Positions 1 to 8,124 of a DNA stretch of 64,000 bases are shown here, in pieces. The stretch comes from an uncultured Acetatifactor sp. (lineage in GTDB: Bacteria > Bacillota > Clostridia > Lachnospirales > Lachnospiraceae): assembly GCA_949840935.1 (NCBI GenBank), contig CATKXX010000005.1, forward strand, positions 1-64,000, in the 5' to 3' direction. The position numbers were made by a program, and so were the translations under genes. Under the pieces are notes generated by a model, which did no database searches, was not told the DNA's origin, and saw nothing but the letters and a program-made list of their open reading frames with translations. The number at the start of each line of letters is the position of its first letter. The stretch's first letter is position 1.

Positions 1-31
1 AAGCACCAAAACGGAAGAAGTAAAAAAATAG
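1..31 (+). CDS. 3' tail of a gene entering from the left edge
   Basis: In frame 2 the first bases read STKTEEVKK followed by TAG. A strong intrinsic terminator begins 20 bases later on the same strand, which is why I read this as the end of a real gene. Nothing can be said about its function from nine codons. Confidence 0.3.
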   Translation, partial: STKTEEVKK

Positions 32-52
32 TACAAATCGTTTCCAAGGGAG

Positions 53-101
53 AAACGGCCACAGCCCGCAAAATCACTGGGGTTGTAGCCGTTTTTTCTT
101 T
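53..101 (+). terminator. Rho-independent terminator
   Basis: AAACGGC at 53-59 pairs with GCCGTTT at 88-94. The stem extends inward through partly paired CACAGCCC and GGGGTTGT, and TTTTTTCTTTT follows. It would end transcription of the gene entering from the left. Confidence 0.75.
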
Positions 102-202
102 TCACAAGTGTCAAACTCGGGATTGTAACAGCTTTTTCATTTTTCGCAAGCCGTCTTCCGCGACTTTCTCATAGCATACGTCCGTTATTCACCCTGCCCC
201 TG

Positions 203-1282
203 TCATCCGCAGTCTTCCATCCTTCCTTCTTCATTCAACGCTTTTTCCTCCAGGGCTTCTTTCTGCATCTTATTCAGATACAGAAGTGAAAAAAATACAA
301 TAGCCAAAATAGTCACTCCCGATTTAACCTGACTTGCTATATCCCCTGTCCTGTCCCATTTATAAAAATTATAAGCACAATTGAAAATGATGAAAGCACA
401 GAATCCGGAAAAAGCGACGATCGGATACTCCTTACGGTTCTTTTTCGTCTTACGTACTGCAAACTTCAGAAGAAACGACGCTACGATCAGGGCCGTAATG
501 GTATTCAAACACAGCAGAACCGGTTCGTGCTTTCCAATCTTTGCATAAATCGGCGCTGCGCCACAGGAAAACAGGAACAGTGCGGAAGCGAACAGTGTCC
601 ACGATGGAAACACCCGCTTGGCTGTGTAATCGTCATCGTTATCCTTGCTGAACGGCTGTTTATCCATCAGCCTGAACAGGAAAACCCCTACAGCAACAGC
701 TCCGAAGGAAACTATGACAAACAAGTACAGGCTGTTTATATAATTGGCGTATCTCCAACTGTCATCTGCTGCGTAATTCACCGCATTCAGATAGCAGCAC
801 CAGAAAAAGCCCCTGATAACAATATTGAAAAACTCCTTCCTTGACTGTAATAATGTACAGGCAAACTGCTCATAGCCCAATCCTGATATATGAGCAATCA
901 TGGAACATACAATAAAAGCCCCCAGCACGTTGGGAAGTACATTCACAAAAAATACGGAGGGAATATCCCCTGCCCCGCTGAAACGGATCTCTTTTACCAG
1001 AATCCCGCAGATCACAGGCAGTAATGCAAACCCAACAAAAAACAAATATTTATAACTATTTTTAATCCTGAACATTCTGACTATGGCGTTACCCCAGTGT
1101 ATATATTTGTCAACCGCCACTATGATATCAATCAAAGCCGTTATAAGAATGTAAATTACCGTAATAATTATATTCTGCGTTATGACTGCACACAAAACAG
1201 AACAAAACGCACTTTCACAAATGACCGCTATCTTCCATAGCACTTCCTTATCTTCCCATATGTTTGTCAAAAATTTGTCCAT
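203..1282 (-). CDS. Polytopic membrane protein, unknown function
   Basis: A 359-residue protein with about nine hydrophobic segments spread over its whole length, separated by short charged loops, and a charged C-terminus rich in Glu (EALEEKALNEEG). The start has GGGAGGT eight bases upstream. I recognise no transporter signature, catalytic motif or named family. It stands alone: the gene to its left points the other way and 285 bp of non-coding DNA lies to its right. An integral membrane location is clear; the role is not. Confidence 0.7.
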   Translation of the reverse strand: MDKFLTNIWEDKEVLWKIAVICESAFCSVLCAVITQNIIITVIYILITALIDIIVAVDKYIHWGNAIVRMFRIKNSYKYLFFVGFALLPVICGILVKEIRFSGAGDIPSVFFVNVLPNVLGAFIVCSMIAHISGLGYEQFACTLLQSRKEFFNIVIRGFFWCCYLNAVNYAADDSWRYANYINSLYLFVIVSFGAVAVGVFLFRLMDKQPFSKDNDDDYTAKRVFPSWTLFASALFLFSCGAAPIYAKIGKHEPVLLCLNTITALIVASFLLKFAVRKTKKNRKEYPIVAFSGFCAFIIFNCAYNFYKWDRTGDIASQVKSGVTILAIVFFSLLYLNKMQKEALEEKALNEEGRMEDCG

Positions 1283-1469
1283 GGCAGCTTACCTCCCGCA
1301 AACAACGGATCGTTACATTGTTATTAATTAATTCTTATCATTTACGCCAATTACTGTTTTAATATTCGCATGGCATATTTCACGATAATATTATCATATT
1401 AACCCTATGTAATCAATTGGTATTTGCCTGCGGCGTACCTGTTTGTTCGCCTATTTGTTCGCGGTATAC

Positions 1470-1501
1470 GAAAAAGCAGGATACCTTTTCTGATATCCTG
1501 C
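1470..1501 (-). terminator. Rho-independent terminator
   Basis: Read on the minus strand, GCAGGATA pairs with TATCCTGC across a ten-base loop and is followed by TTTTTCG. It lies about 70 bp downstream of the BtrH-like gene and closes that three-gene operon. The rest of the 1283-1567 gap shows no gene. Confidence 0.75.
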
Positions 1502-1567
1502 CGCTCCGCGTCTGGCGTGCTGCGCATATATCGATTCTTTTGTTTCCATGTCAAATAAAATCGAACA

Positions 1568-2647
1568 CTATAATTGTTTGAGGCAGGCCTGGACTTCAGC
1601 ACATACGGCGCGGTCATTTTCAAACACCTTCGCAAACAGGCGTTTCAGCGTTTCCTGTGTTTCCTGCTGCATGATCAACTCTGCAGATCGGGGGGTGATA
1701 TCATATCCTGTCCCGGGGCCAACGCCAAGAGCGCCCCATATCTGCCATCCGATGCCATGTGTTTCCTCATTTCCGTCCTTAATATACCGTTCATAAAATA
1801 CATCCTTCAGCCGATTATGTATTTCTTTATCCGTACAAATATTACACAGCAGGCTATCGGCTCCGGCAAAGCCTTCCGCGGCGTGCCACCTTGCTTCAAT
1901 CGGCACGCCGTTGATGCTGTTCATCATTCCGGCAATATCCATGGCGTTTTCTGCCGTCACATGGTCAAGGGTATCCATGATCACGCTTTCAAGCGCCGTA
2001 TTCTCCTCATAGGACAGGGCGGCTGCGATCCGTTCCAGGAATTCCCTGCAGGACATATCAGGCGCGGTATTACCGGTGATGACAATGGCGTCGCGCAGCA
2101 CGGAATGCCATTGATCGGACAAAGCATGAAACTGCGAATCCAAGCCATATATGGTGTCCTCGTCATAGCCCACCGCAAGAATCCACTCCATTTCGTTTTC
2201 CAACCGCAGCAGGGTCGGGAACCCATTATCCAAAGAGCTTTTCATTGCGGAAAGTACTTCTTCCCGCGCGCTTGTCCCATCAAAACGAAGCCAGGAAAAT
2301 CCCGCAAACCTCGCCTGCGCATCTACAAATTCGTCATCCCAGCGCCATCCTTTGGAAAATCCCGGCAGGGTATGCGGATCCACAGAATCATCCCAGGGAT
2401 AATCGAAACCGAACGCTAATGTGGATGCGGTCAAAAGACAATGGTAAATGGAGCCTTGATGGTTTTCCAACGGATGATCGCCGCAGGGGCGGCAATGGAC
2501 GCAATAGCGGCGGTTCTGCGTACACCAGTATGGCGTTTCTTCCGTGTATCCGCGGGCAATGACCAGCGCGGAAGCAAGAGCCGCAGTGAAGTTGTCCGAT
2601 TCCGCTCCCACCGGAAAGGGTACCTGATTTTCTAATATTTTTTTCAT
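1568..2647 (-). CDS. BtrH-like papain-fold protein, second of a pair
   Basis: A 359-residue protein whose first half resembles the N-terminal domain of butirosin biosynthesis protein H and related cysteine-peptidase-fold proteins: a Cys-rich start (YWCTQNRRYCVHCRPCGDH) and, near residue 155, the run ILAVGYDEDTIYGLDS, which looks like the His/Asp half of such a fold. The second half is helical. The ATG overlaps the stop of the upstream gene as ATGA, so the two are translationally coupled. Three CxxC-like cysteines near residue 45 suggest metal binding or a redox role. BtrH itself is an acyltransferase; whether this protein is one cannot be seen here. Confidence 0.55.
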   Translation of the reverse strand: MKKILENQVPFPVGAESDNFTAALASALVIARGYTEETPYWCTQNRRYCVHCRPCGDHPLENHQGSIYHCLLTASTLAFGFDYPWDDSVDPHTLPGFSKGWRWDDEFVDAQARFAGFSWLRFDGTSAREEVLSAMKSSLDNGFPTLLRLENEMEWILAVGYDEDTIYGLDSQFHALSDQWHSVLRDAIVITGNTAPDMSCREFLERIAAALSYEENTALESVIMDTLDHVTAENAMDIAGMMNSINGVPIEARWHAAEGFAGADSLLCNICTDKEIHNRLKDVFYERYIKDGNEETHGIGWQIWGALGVGPGTGYDITPRSAELIMQQETQETLKRLFAKVFENDRAVCAEVQACLKQL

Positions 2648-3699
2648 TTGTTATCCTCCAATATTTCACTGATATAACCATATGCCCGCTGGTCGTGCAC
2701 CTTCATCCGCTCAATCAGCCCTGCAAACAGGCGGCGGTTTTCTGCTCTGGCCAGCTGGCGCGTCTGGGCCTCTCCCCGCTCCCAGCCTCCCAAGACGGGG
2801 ATCATCTCTTTCCAGATGATTTCCGTTATCCCCTCCAATTCCCCAGCGGCGGCATTCAGACCGGGGGCCATTGCAGGGTACTGCCGGGCCAGCCTGCGCA
2901 GATACTCTGCCGCTTGGCCGCGCCCATCGGAGAGGCAGTCCATGGCGTCACCGTGACACATCATGCGCTCCACCAACAGGGGAAAGATGGCATCAGCCGG
3001 AAAGTCCCGGTCACACAACAGGGCGTCCTTCCAGGCGTCATAAGCCAGGATGCCTTTGGCATAGGTTCCGCACATACGCCCTTCCAGAGCCTCCGCCGCG
3101 TTTTGAAGCGCTTCTGCGGGAGTGAGGGGAGAAAGGCTTTCCGTGCCAGTGGCGATCAGGGCGGTTGTACAGGGATTCTCCCACCAGTCCCCGGTGATAA
3201 AATATCCGTTTTTCTCGAACCGGACGCCTGCCTGGTATTCCGGATACTCCTGAAACACATTCCAGCCCATCAGTACATTGCCGCCGTCCTGATATCCGGT
3301 TATAACGCAGGCCTCCGGCGGGCCTATGATGCCCAGGGCGATGACCGGGTTCCCCGCGTCGATCTCCCTGCAGATGAAATCCATAAAATCTTCCTTATTC
3401 GTCTGCGGCGTGCGGCCCATTAACTTAAACTCCCGCTCCATGGCCCTCATGCCGCTGCGGAACACTTTTGTGAAATCGTCAAAAGTAAGGGCGGCATCCA
3501 CATTGCCGCCGTCCCAACAGGCGGTATTCCAGGCAAGCCGGAAAGCCGCACCGCTCTCGGCCATGGCCCGGGTGTAGTCAACGCATAACCCCAGGTACTT
3601 TGCGCAGGAATGGACGCACATGGGAAAGGGGGTGCATCCGTCCTGGCCATAAGCTACTTTCGGGACGCCGTATAAAATTGCACTGTCTCGTTTTTCCAT
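2644..3699 (-). CDS. BtrH-like / C39-like papain-fold protein, first of a pair
   Basis: A 351-residue paralogue-like partner of the next gene. Cysteines near residues 21, 27 and 31 (TPFPMCVHSCAKYLG) look like a nucleophile region. A central CVITGYQDGGNVLMGWNVFQ has the glycine-rich shape of the His-bearing strand in C39/BtrH folds, though a Val-Ile-Thr sits where His is expected. The C-terminal half is helical with many Ala/Arg. It lies 41 bp downstream of an AraC regulator and overlaps the next gene by 4 nt, so the three form one operon. The substrate is unknown. Confidence 0.5.
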   Translation of the reverse strand: MEKRDSAILYGVPKVAYGQDGCTPFPMCVHSCAKYLGLCVDYTRAMAESGAAFRLAWNTACWDGGNVDAALTFDDFTKVFRSGMRAMEREFKLMGRTPQTNKEDFMDFICREIDAGNPVIALGIIGPPEACVITGYQDGGNVLMGWNVFQEYPEYQAGVRFEKNGYFITGDWWENPCTTALIATGTESLSPLTPAEALQNAAEALEGRMCGTYAKGILAYDAWKDALLCDRDFPADAIFPLLVERMMCHGDAMDCLSDGRGQAAEYLRRLARQYPAMAPGLNAAAGELEGITEIIWKEMIPVLGGWERGEAQTRQLARAENRRLFAGLIERMKVHDQRAYGYISEILEDNK

Positions 3700-3740
3700 T
3701 GGGTTTCCTCAACTTTCTTAACTCAGCTTTCTTTTCTCAA

Positions 3741-4172
3741 TCAGCCTGTCTCTGCCGCACGGCTGTCCCTGTCCTCCTCCCGCTTTTTCGGAAGCGCCGC
3801 ACCGTACACGCCCGCGCAGAGCCGCACCCGGGAAAGCGCAGTGGCCTCGGCCCGGAACTGATTTGGCGTGTAACCGGTATGCCTCCGGAAAGCCCGGGAG
3901 AATACGCTCCTGCCGGAAAATCCGTATTGCACGGCAATGTCAAGGATTGTCCTGTCCGTATCCAAAAGCTCCCGGGCGGCATTGGCAATCCTGCGCTCCT
4001 GTACATACCGTGACAGCGGCTTCCCGGTGCGCTTTCGGAACAAATCCCGGATATGCGCCAGGGAAAACCCGGTCTGGCGCACAAGCTCATCCATAAGGAT
4101 TTCCTCCTGCACACGGCTTTCCACAAAGGTACACACAGACCAGATCAGAATAGAGTGATCCATAAATTTCAT
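3741..4172 (-). CDS. AraC-family regulator consisting of the DNA-binding domain only
   Basis: 143 residues carrying the two helix-turn-helix units of AraC/XylS proteins: MDELVRQTGFSLAHIRDLFR then ILDIAVQYGFSGRSVFSRAF, with the family signature FRRHTGYTPNQFR. No N-terminal sensor domain precedes it, so effector sensing is either absent or done by a partner. GGGAGG lies 3 nt before the first ATG and 12 nt before the second (MDHSIL); either could be the start. It is the first gene of the operon with the two BtrH-like proteins and probably controls it. Confidence 0.8.
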   Translation of the reverse strand: MKFMDHSILIWSVCTFVESRVQEEILMDELVRQTGFSLAHIRDLFRKRTGKPLSRYVQERRIANAARELLDTDRTILDIAVQYGFSGRSVFSRAFRRHTGYTPNQFRAEATALSRVRLCAGVYGAALPKKREEDRDSRAAETG

Positions 4173-4219
4173 TCACCTCCCTGCCGGTATTGCTTCAAGG
4201 CAGATTCAGTATAACACGG

Positions 4220-4678
4220 TCACCGGATTGCTGCGCGACAATTTTGAGGAATTTGATTCCGCCATTCCCCGGCCCTCTTTTCATTGGCATTCAGATAATC
4301 TCGCACATTCACATAATCGTTCCACGCCTTCTGTCCCCAGATCACCGCATGGATATGGTGCGTCCGCGTATTCTTTTCCATATCCCCACAGACATACAGA
4401 TGCTGATTTGGCTGATCCTGCATACGATATATGATTCCTCTTTCCCTCAGGGTGATATTATGCTTTAATATTTTATCAAAACTGCTCACACCTACAACGA
4501 TATCCACAATGGGCTTTGCGCAAATACCTTTTATGGAAGTACTCCCGATATGCTGGGCATCGACCATATCCTCCCCCAAAACGCTTTTCAATATGGCAAT
4601 GATCTCCCTCGCCGACTCCTCCCACTCAATCCTGTGCGGTTCCAGCGCGACAGTCCCCCTTAATAATCCCTTTGGCAT
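4220..4678 (-). CDS. GrpB/UPF0157 family nucleotidyltransferase-fold protein, 3' end altered
   Basis: The family core is plain: QHIGSTSIKGICAKPIVDIV, then HIHAVIWGQKAWNDYVNVRDYL. I use the inner ATG (MPKGLL), which overlaps the stop of the preceding gene, because the 48 codons before it belong to that gene's other frame. The expected C-terminal helix (of the EY..LK..LA type) is missing: the protein ends EWRNQIPQNCRAAIR. In the next frame the same DNA reads GIKFLKIVAQQSGDR, which looks like the missing helix, so a one-base frameshift near 4270 is likely. Function of the family is not firmly known. Confidence 0.7.
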   Translation of the reverse strand: MPKGLLRGTVALEPHRIEWEESAREIIAILKSVLGEDMVDAQHIGSTSIKGICAKPIVDIVVGVSSFDKILKHNITLRERGIIYRMQDQPNQHLYVCGDMEKNTRTHHIHAVIWGQKAWNDYVNVRDYLNANEKRAGEWRNQIPQNCRAAIR

Positions 4679-4679
4679 A

Positions 4680-5423
4680 TTATTTTCCCATCTCCTGCAA
4701 TCGTTTTTCCTGATATAGCTGCTCCCTGTATGCAGAATCCGTAATGGCACGGCGGATATCATCCTCTCTTTTCTCGGCGGAAAGAATCTGCAACAGCTTT
4801 GCAAACCGGACTTCACCCTCACGAATACCCTCTTTTATTCCTTCTTTTATTCCTTCTGCTATCCCTTTTTTTCTGCCTTCCTCGATACCGTCATTCTTTC
4901 CACTGTGGTAGGCCTGTTCCCTTTCGCTTTTCAGGTGCCTTTCCTCGTCATACTCAAATATGCTCATCGCAATCGCCTCCGCACGATTTTCTGAAAGGAA
5001 TTCTTGCAGAATCCCATTTCGGATACAGTGATCCACCGCATGTTCCACCGCCTCCGAAAGCGACATTTCCCTTACAAATTTTCTTACCAGCTCCACATAT
5101 TCCGCATATTCCCTCAGCACACAACATGCTTCCATCAGACTGGGATTGTTTCCCGGATTAATATTGTACACTGTCACCACCAATTCCAATTCCGGGGTTT
5201 CCTGCTTCTTCTGAAAGGCATCTGATAACTTTAAAAGCTGCTTCTCCGCCTGATAATCCGACCCATTATAAAAAACAACGAAACGCGGTGTGGGAATACC
5301 GACCAGGGCTGACCCATACAAATTCTGATCCCTGGTCCTGCGTTCCAAAACCCTCGCCACATAAAACAGATCCCGCAGGGGCATATTCGGATTGGCAGTG
5401 GACTGATGCTCATAAAGCATCAA
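4680..5423 (-). pseudogene. 5'-truncated Rpn-family recombination-promoting nuclease (PD-(D/E)XK transposase-like)
   Basis: The reading frame begins inside the conserved block FVFDFQLMLYEHQS, directly after in-frame stops (TGA TAA), and continues with NPNMPLRDLFYVARVLE, PTPRFVVFYNG and the typical C-terminal repeats GIKEGIKEGIREG followed by a helical tail. The N-terminal catalytic part expected upstream is absent. The remaining 247 codons are intact, so truncation is fairly recent or the fragment is still translated. A promoter-like element lies about 230 bp upstream. GrpB follows in the same direction with overlap. Confidence 0.7.
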
Positions 5424-5653
5424 CTGGAAATCAAATACAAAAAATTATCACGCCCTCCTGTCCGACGGCCGTTCCCCGGGATACAGCTTAACAGCCCTCA
5501 AGCCAGCACAGGGAATGATCCGCATTGCAGGCGGATTGTTTCAGATTCTCCTGCTTATTTGATTTATAGTGTTGGAATCAAAGCATGGATTTTCTGAAAC
5601 CTGTGATAAATAAGATAAAACTGATTTACATCAAAGAAAATATGCTTTTACAT

Positions 5654-5683
5654 ATCATAACACAGAACAATGGACATTGTAAA
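5654..5683 (-). promoter_or_regulatory. Sigma-A type promoter upstream of the Rpn remnant
   Basis: On the minus strand TTTACA is followed after 18 bases by TATGAT. The transcript would run through about 230 bp of non-coding sequence into the truncated Rpn gene and may be the surviving promoter of the original gene. Confidence 0.45.
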
Positions 5684-5692
5684 CACTTTTTT

Positions 5693-5820
5693 GGGATGTG
5701 CGTCACACTTTGTGGGATGCAAGCCCCGATTTGGGAGGCGTAGTGGAGCTACGTTGACCAAATTGGGGCACCGCAGGCCGCGAAGTGGGGCGTGTAGACC
5801 GAGGAAACGATTGTTACATG
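5693..5820. repeat. Dispersed palindromic repeat, long variant (copy D)
   Basis: The segment starting GGGATGTGCGTCACACTTTG matches the reverse complement of copy B (23.3 kb) nearly base for base through GGGATGCAAGCCCCG. It is then interrupted by about 55 bp and resumes with GAAGTGGGGCGTGTAGACCG. The extra piece is itself a nested palindrome (CCCCGATTTGG with CCAAATTGGGG, and CGTAG with CTACG). The outer TTTGAAAA/TTTTCAAA ends of copies A and B are not kept. Confidence 0.7.
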
Positions 5821-5829
5821 CCCGTCATA

Positions 5830-6549
5830 CTGAAAAAGAAATAGCACCGTGTATAACGGTGCCATCTCTCCATACGCACAAATTCAATCCTATAAATGCA
5901 GGTTATGAATTTGTTTTTGCAACTAGCCAAGTTGCAATCCAGATCGTTAGATCAGGAAATTCCTGTATGTATGTAAACCATTTGTTCATTATTAAGTATA
6001 GCAATTCTACTGCTATTGTCAAGCAAATGTTTTCTCTACTTACTTCCGTTATACCCTGGCGCATATGTGAACATAGGATTTGTATTATTGTTGTGTGTAG
6101 TAGAAAATGGCTAATTCTCTACCGCAACCTCAAATTCACTTTCATAAGTAGATACTCGCATCTGTAGTACTATGTTACATTATTTCCTTTTGTTGTCTCT
6201 GTAGACTGTATATATAAGTCCTAAGACTGCAACACAGGCAGAAACGATTGAACATATGGTTTCCATCTAAGAAATTCCTTATCTACCTATGTCACCACTG
6301 ATAAGAATATCGTAACATGATATGAAATTACATGGTAGAGAGAACGTTTGTTTCTATAAATATAGTTTTTATTATAGTATTCTTACTTATAATAGTTTTA
6401 CATGTCGAGTTTGAAACAGTTGGAAGGAATAGGACAGTACTGTTGATGGCTGGAATCATACGTGCAAGAAACTCTCCTTTCTTGCGTTTTTGTTTATGTT
6501 CTAATCGAACATGTGTCTGATTACCTTTTTGATTACCTTTTGATTACCC
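5830..6549. other. AT-rich stretch without a recognisable gene
   Basis: About 700 bp, visibly lower in GC than the surroundings, with only short ORFs that have no ribosome site, no family resemblance and poor composition. At its right end TGATTACC recurs three times in tandem (6520-6550) just beyond the tRNA terminator. That could be arm-type sites left by an integrase, but no integrase gene is present. Confidence 0.5.
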
Positions 6550-6601
6550 AACAAAAGAGAGACACCAGAAACCCGCTAAAATCAAGGCTTTGGCATCTCT
6601 C
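6550..6601 (-). terminator. Rho-independent terminator of tRNA-Pro
   Basis: On the minus strand GAGAGATGCCA pairs with TGGTGTCTCTC (11 bp with two G-T pairs) and is followed by TTTTGTT. It starts seven bases after the tRNA 3' end, so the tRNA is transcribed singly. Confidence 0.75.
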
Positions 6602-6607
6602 ATTCTA

Positions 6608-6682
6608 TCGGAGTGGCGGGATTCGAACTCGCGACCTCCGCCTCCCTAAGACGGCGCTCTAACCAAGCTGAGCCACACCCCG
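6608..6682 (-). tRNA. tRNA-Pro (anticodon AGG)
   Basis: A 75-nt cloverleaf on the minus strand. The acceptor stem CGGGGTG pairs with CACTCCG (one G-T), the D-stem is GCTC/GAGC, the anticodon stem is CCGTC/GGCGG with loop TTAGGGA giving anticodon AGG and G37, and the T-loop is TTCGAAT. The T-stem GCGAG/CCCGC has one A-C mismatch. CCA is not encoded. The read-through ORFs over it (for example the one ending RSGGIRTRDLRLPKTAL) are artefacts. Confidence 0.9.
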
Positions 6683-6798
6683 TGAACAGTTAAAAGTATA
6701 CTACGTTGTTCGGGTAAATGCAAGTACTTTTTACAATTTACACAAAATTGCACAAATTATAAAAAACATGTAATTTGTACATACAATTATCCGCCCTG

Positions 6799-8076
6799 TC
6801 ACTTTCTTCCCTGTCCGTTGTCTGCACGGGATTTCTTCTGACCGTCGGCCGGCCTCTTGTCCCTTCTGTCCGGGCCGTTCCCATCGGACGCTCCGCCTGT
6901 GTGTCCGGCGTCCCCGGGCTCTGTCAGGGGAAAATATTTTCCCTTCTCCGCATTCCGCCGGTTGACGCTCTCCCGGATCAGCGCGTAAATCGTGGAAAGC
7001 AGCGGGATGAAAAACAGCATACCCGACACCCCGAACAGGCTGCCGCCAAGGCTTACCGCCATCAACACCCATATGGAGGGAAGCCCTACGGAATTGCCCA
7101 CCACCTTGGGATAGATCAGGTTTCCCTCGATCTGCTGGATGATCAGGAACATAATGACAAACCACATGGCCAGCAGAGGATTGTCAATCAGGATCAGAAA
7201 AGCCCCCACTATGCAGCCAATAAAAGCCCCTACGATGGGAATCAGCGCCGTAAAGGCGATGAGCACACCGATCATCAGCGCATAAGGCATCCTGAACAGG
7301 GTCATGAATATGACGAACAGAGTCCCCAGAATCACCGCCTCCAGACACTGGCCCGTGATAAAGCTGCTGAAATTCTTATGAAGCATGGAACACACCTTCA
7401 ACAGATAGCTTCCCGCCTTTTCCGGCAGGTACGCGGAAATGATCCTGACGCACTGGTTCCCCAGCTTTTCCTTCTGTGACAAAATATAGAGCGCAAAGAT
7501 AAAAGCGATCACACTGTTGACAATCCCACCGATAATACCGCTGGCCACACTGACCGTGGAAGTCAACATGTCTCCCGCGCCGTTTTTCAGGAAGTCGAAA
7601 ACCGTATCCGCCAGGGAATCCCAGTTAATCTCTATGGCCTCCAATTCTTCCACCTTCTCTGCCAGCTCGGGATAATTTACCGCCAGGTTTTCCAGCTCCA
7701 GGGTCACTCTGTCCACAAAAGCCGGAATCTTCCTGCCAACCTCCGCCGCCGTGGCCGTCACCTGAGGCACCACCGTGCCGATGACAATGGTAATGACCAG
7801 GAACACCGATATAATGGACAAGACCATGCTTACAGGACGTTTCAGCTTGGATGCCGCTTTCCCGTTCCACCTTTTCAGCACTTTGTTCTCAAATGCCTTC
7901 ATGGGCAGATTCAGCACAAACGCAATCACGCCGCCGTATAAAAACGGCCTGGCAATCTGAAATGCAAACCCAAGCCCTGCGAAGACCTGGTCGCTGTATA
8001 TGATCCCAAGGATCAGCGCAGCCGCCAGAACCATCAGCCATTTAATCTGTTTCATTTTTTCCTTACTAAAACCCAT
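6799..8076 (-). CDS. AI-2E/PerM (YtvI-like) family membrane permease
   Basis: About 425 residues with the eight-helix pattern of the AI-2E transporter superfamily: paired N-terminal helices (LMVLAAALILGII, FLYGGVIAFVLNLP), a central soluble segment rich in Glu/Leu, and the C-terminal signature ALIPIVGAFIGCIVGAFLIL with IQQIEGNLIYPKVVGNSVGL. I place the start at MGFSKEK because GAGG sits eight bases before it, nine codons inside the tracked ORF. The final 45 residues are polar, Gly/Arg/Asp-rich and cytosolic. Members export small metabolites or act as Na+/H+ antiporters; the substrate is unknown here. Confidence 0.85.
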   Translation of the reverse strand: MGFSKEKMKQIKWLMVLAAALILGIIYSDQVFAGLGFAFQIARPFLYGGVIAFVLNLPMKAFENKVLKRWNGKAASKLKRPVSMVLSIISVFLVITIVIGTVVPQVTATAAEVGRKIPAFVDRVTLELENLAVNYPELAEKVEELEAIEINWDSLADTVFDFLKNGAGDMLTSTVSVASGIIGGIVNSVIAFIFALYILSQKEKLGNQCVRIISAYLPEKAGSYLLKVCSMLHKNFSSFITGQCLEAVILGTLFVIFMTLFRMPYALMIGVLIAFTALIPIVGAFIGCIVGAFLILIDNPLLAMWFVIMFLIIQQIEGNLIYPKVVGNSVGLPSIWVLMAVSLGGSLFGVSGMLFFIPLLSTIYALIRESVNRRNAEKGKYFPLTEPGDAGHTGGASDGNGPDRRDKRPADGQKKSRADNGQGRK

Positions 8077-8124
8077 ATCGTAATCCTCTTTCTCCTGAAA
8101 CAAGCAGACAGCCTGTGTCTCCTC

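Noticed and set aside
5670-6167. 165-residue plus-strand ORF
   Set aside because: Runs through the palindromic repeat and AT-rich DNA; no ribosome site and no family resemblance.
6462-6662. Plus-strand ORF ending RSGGIRTRDLRLPKTAL
   Set aside because: Antisense of tRNA-Pro, a well-known annotation artefact.
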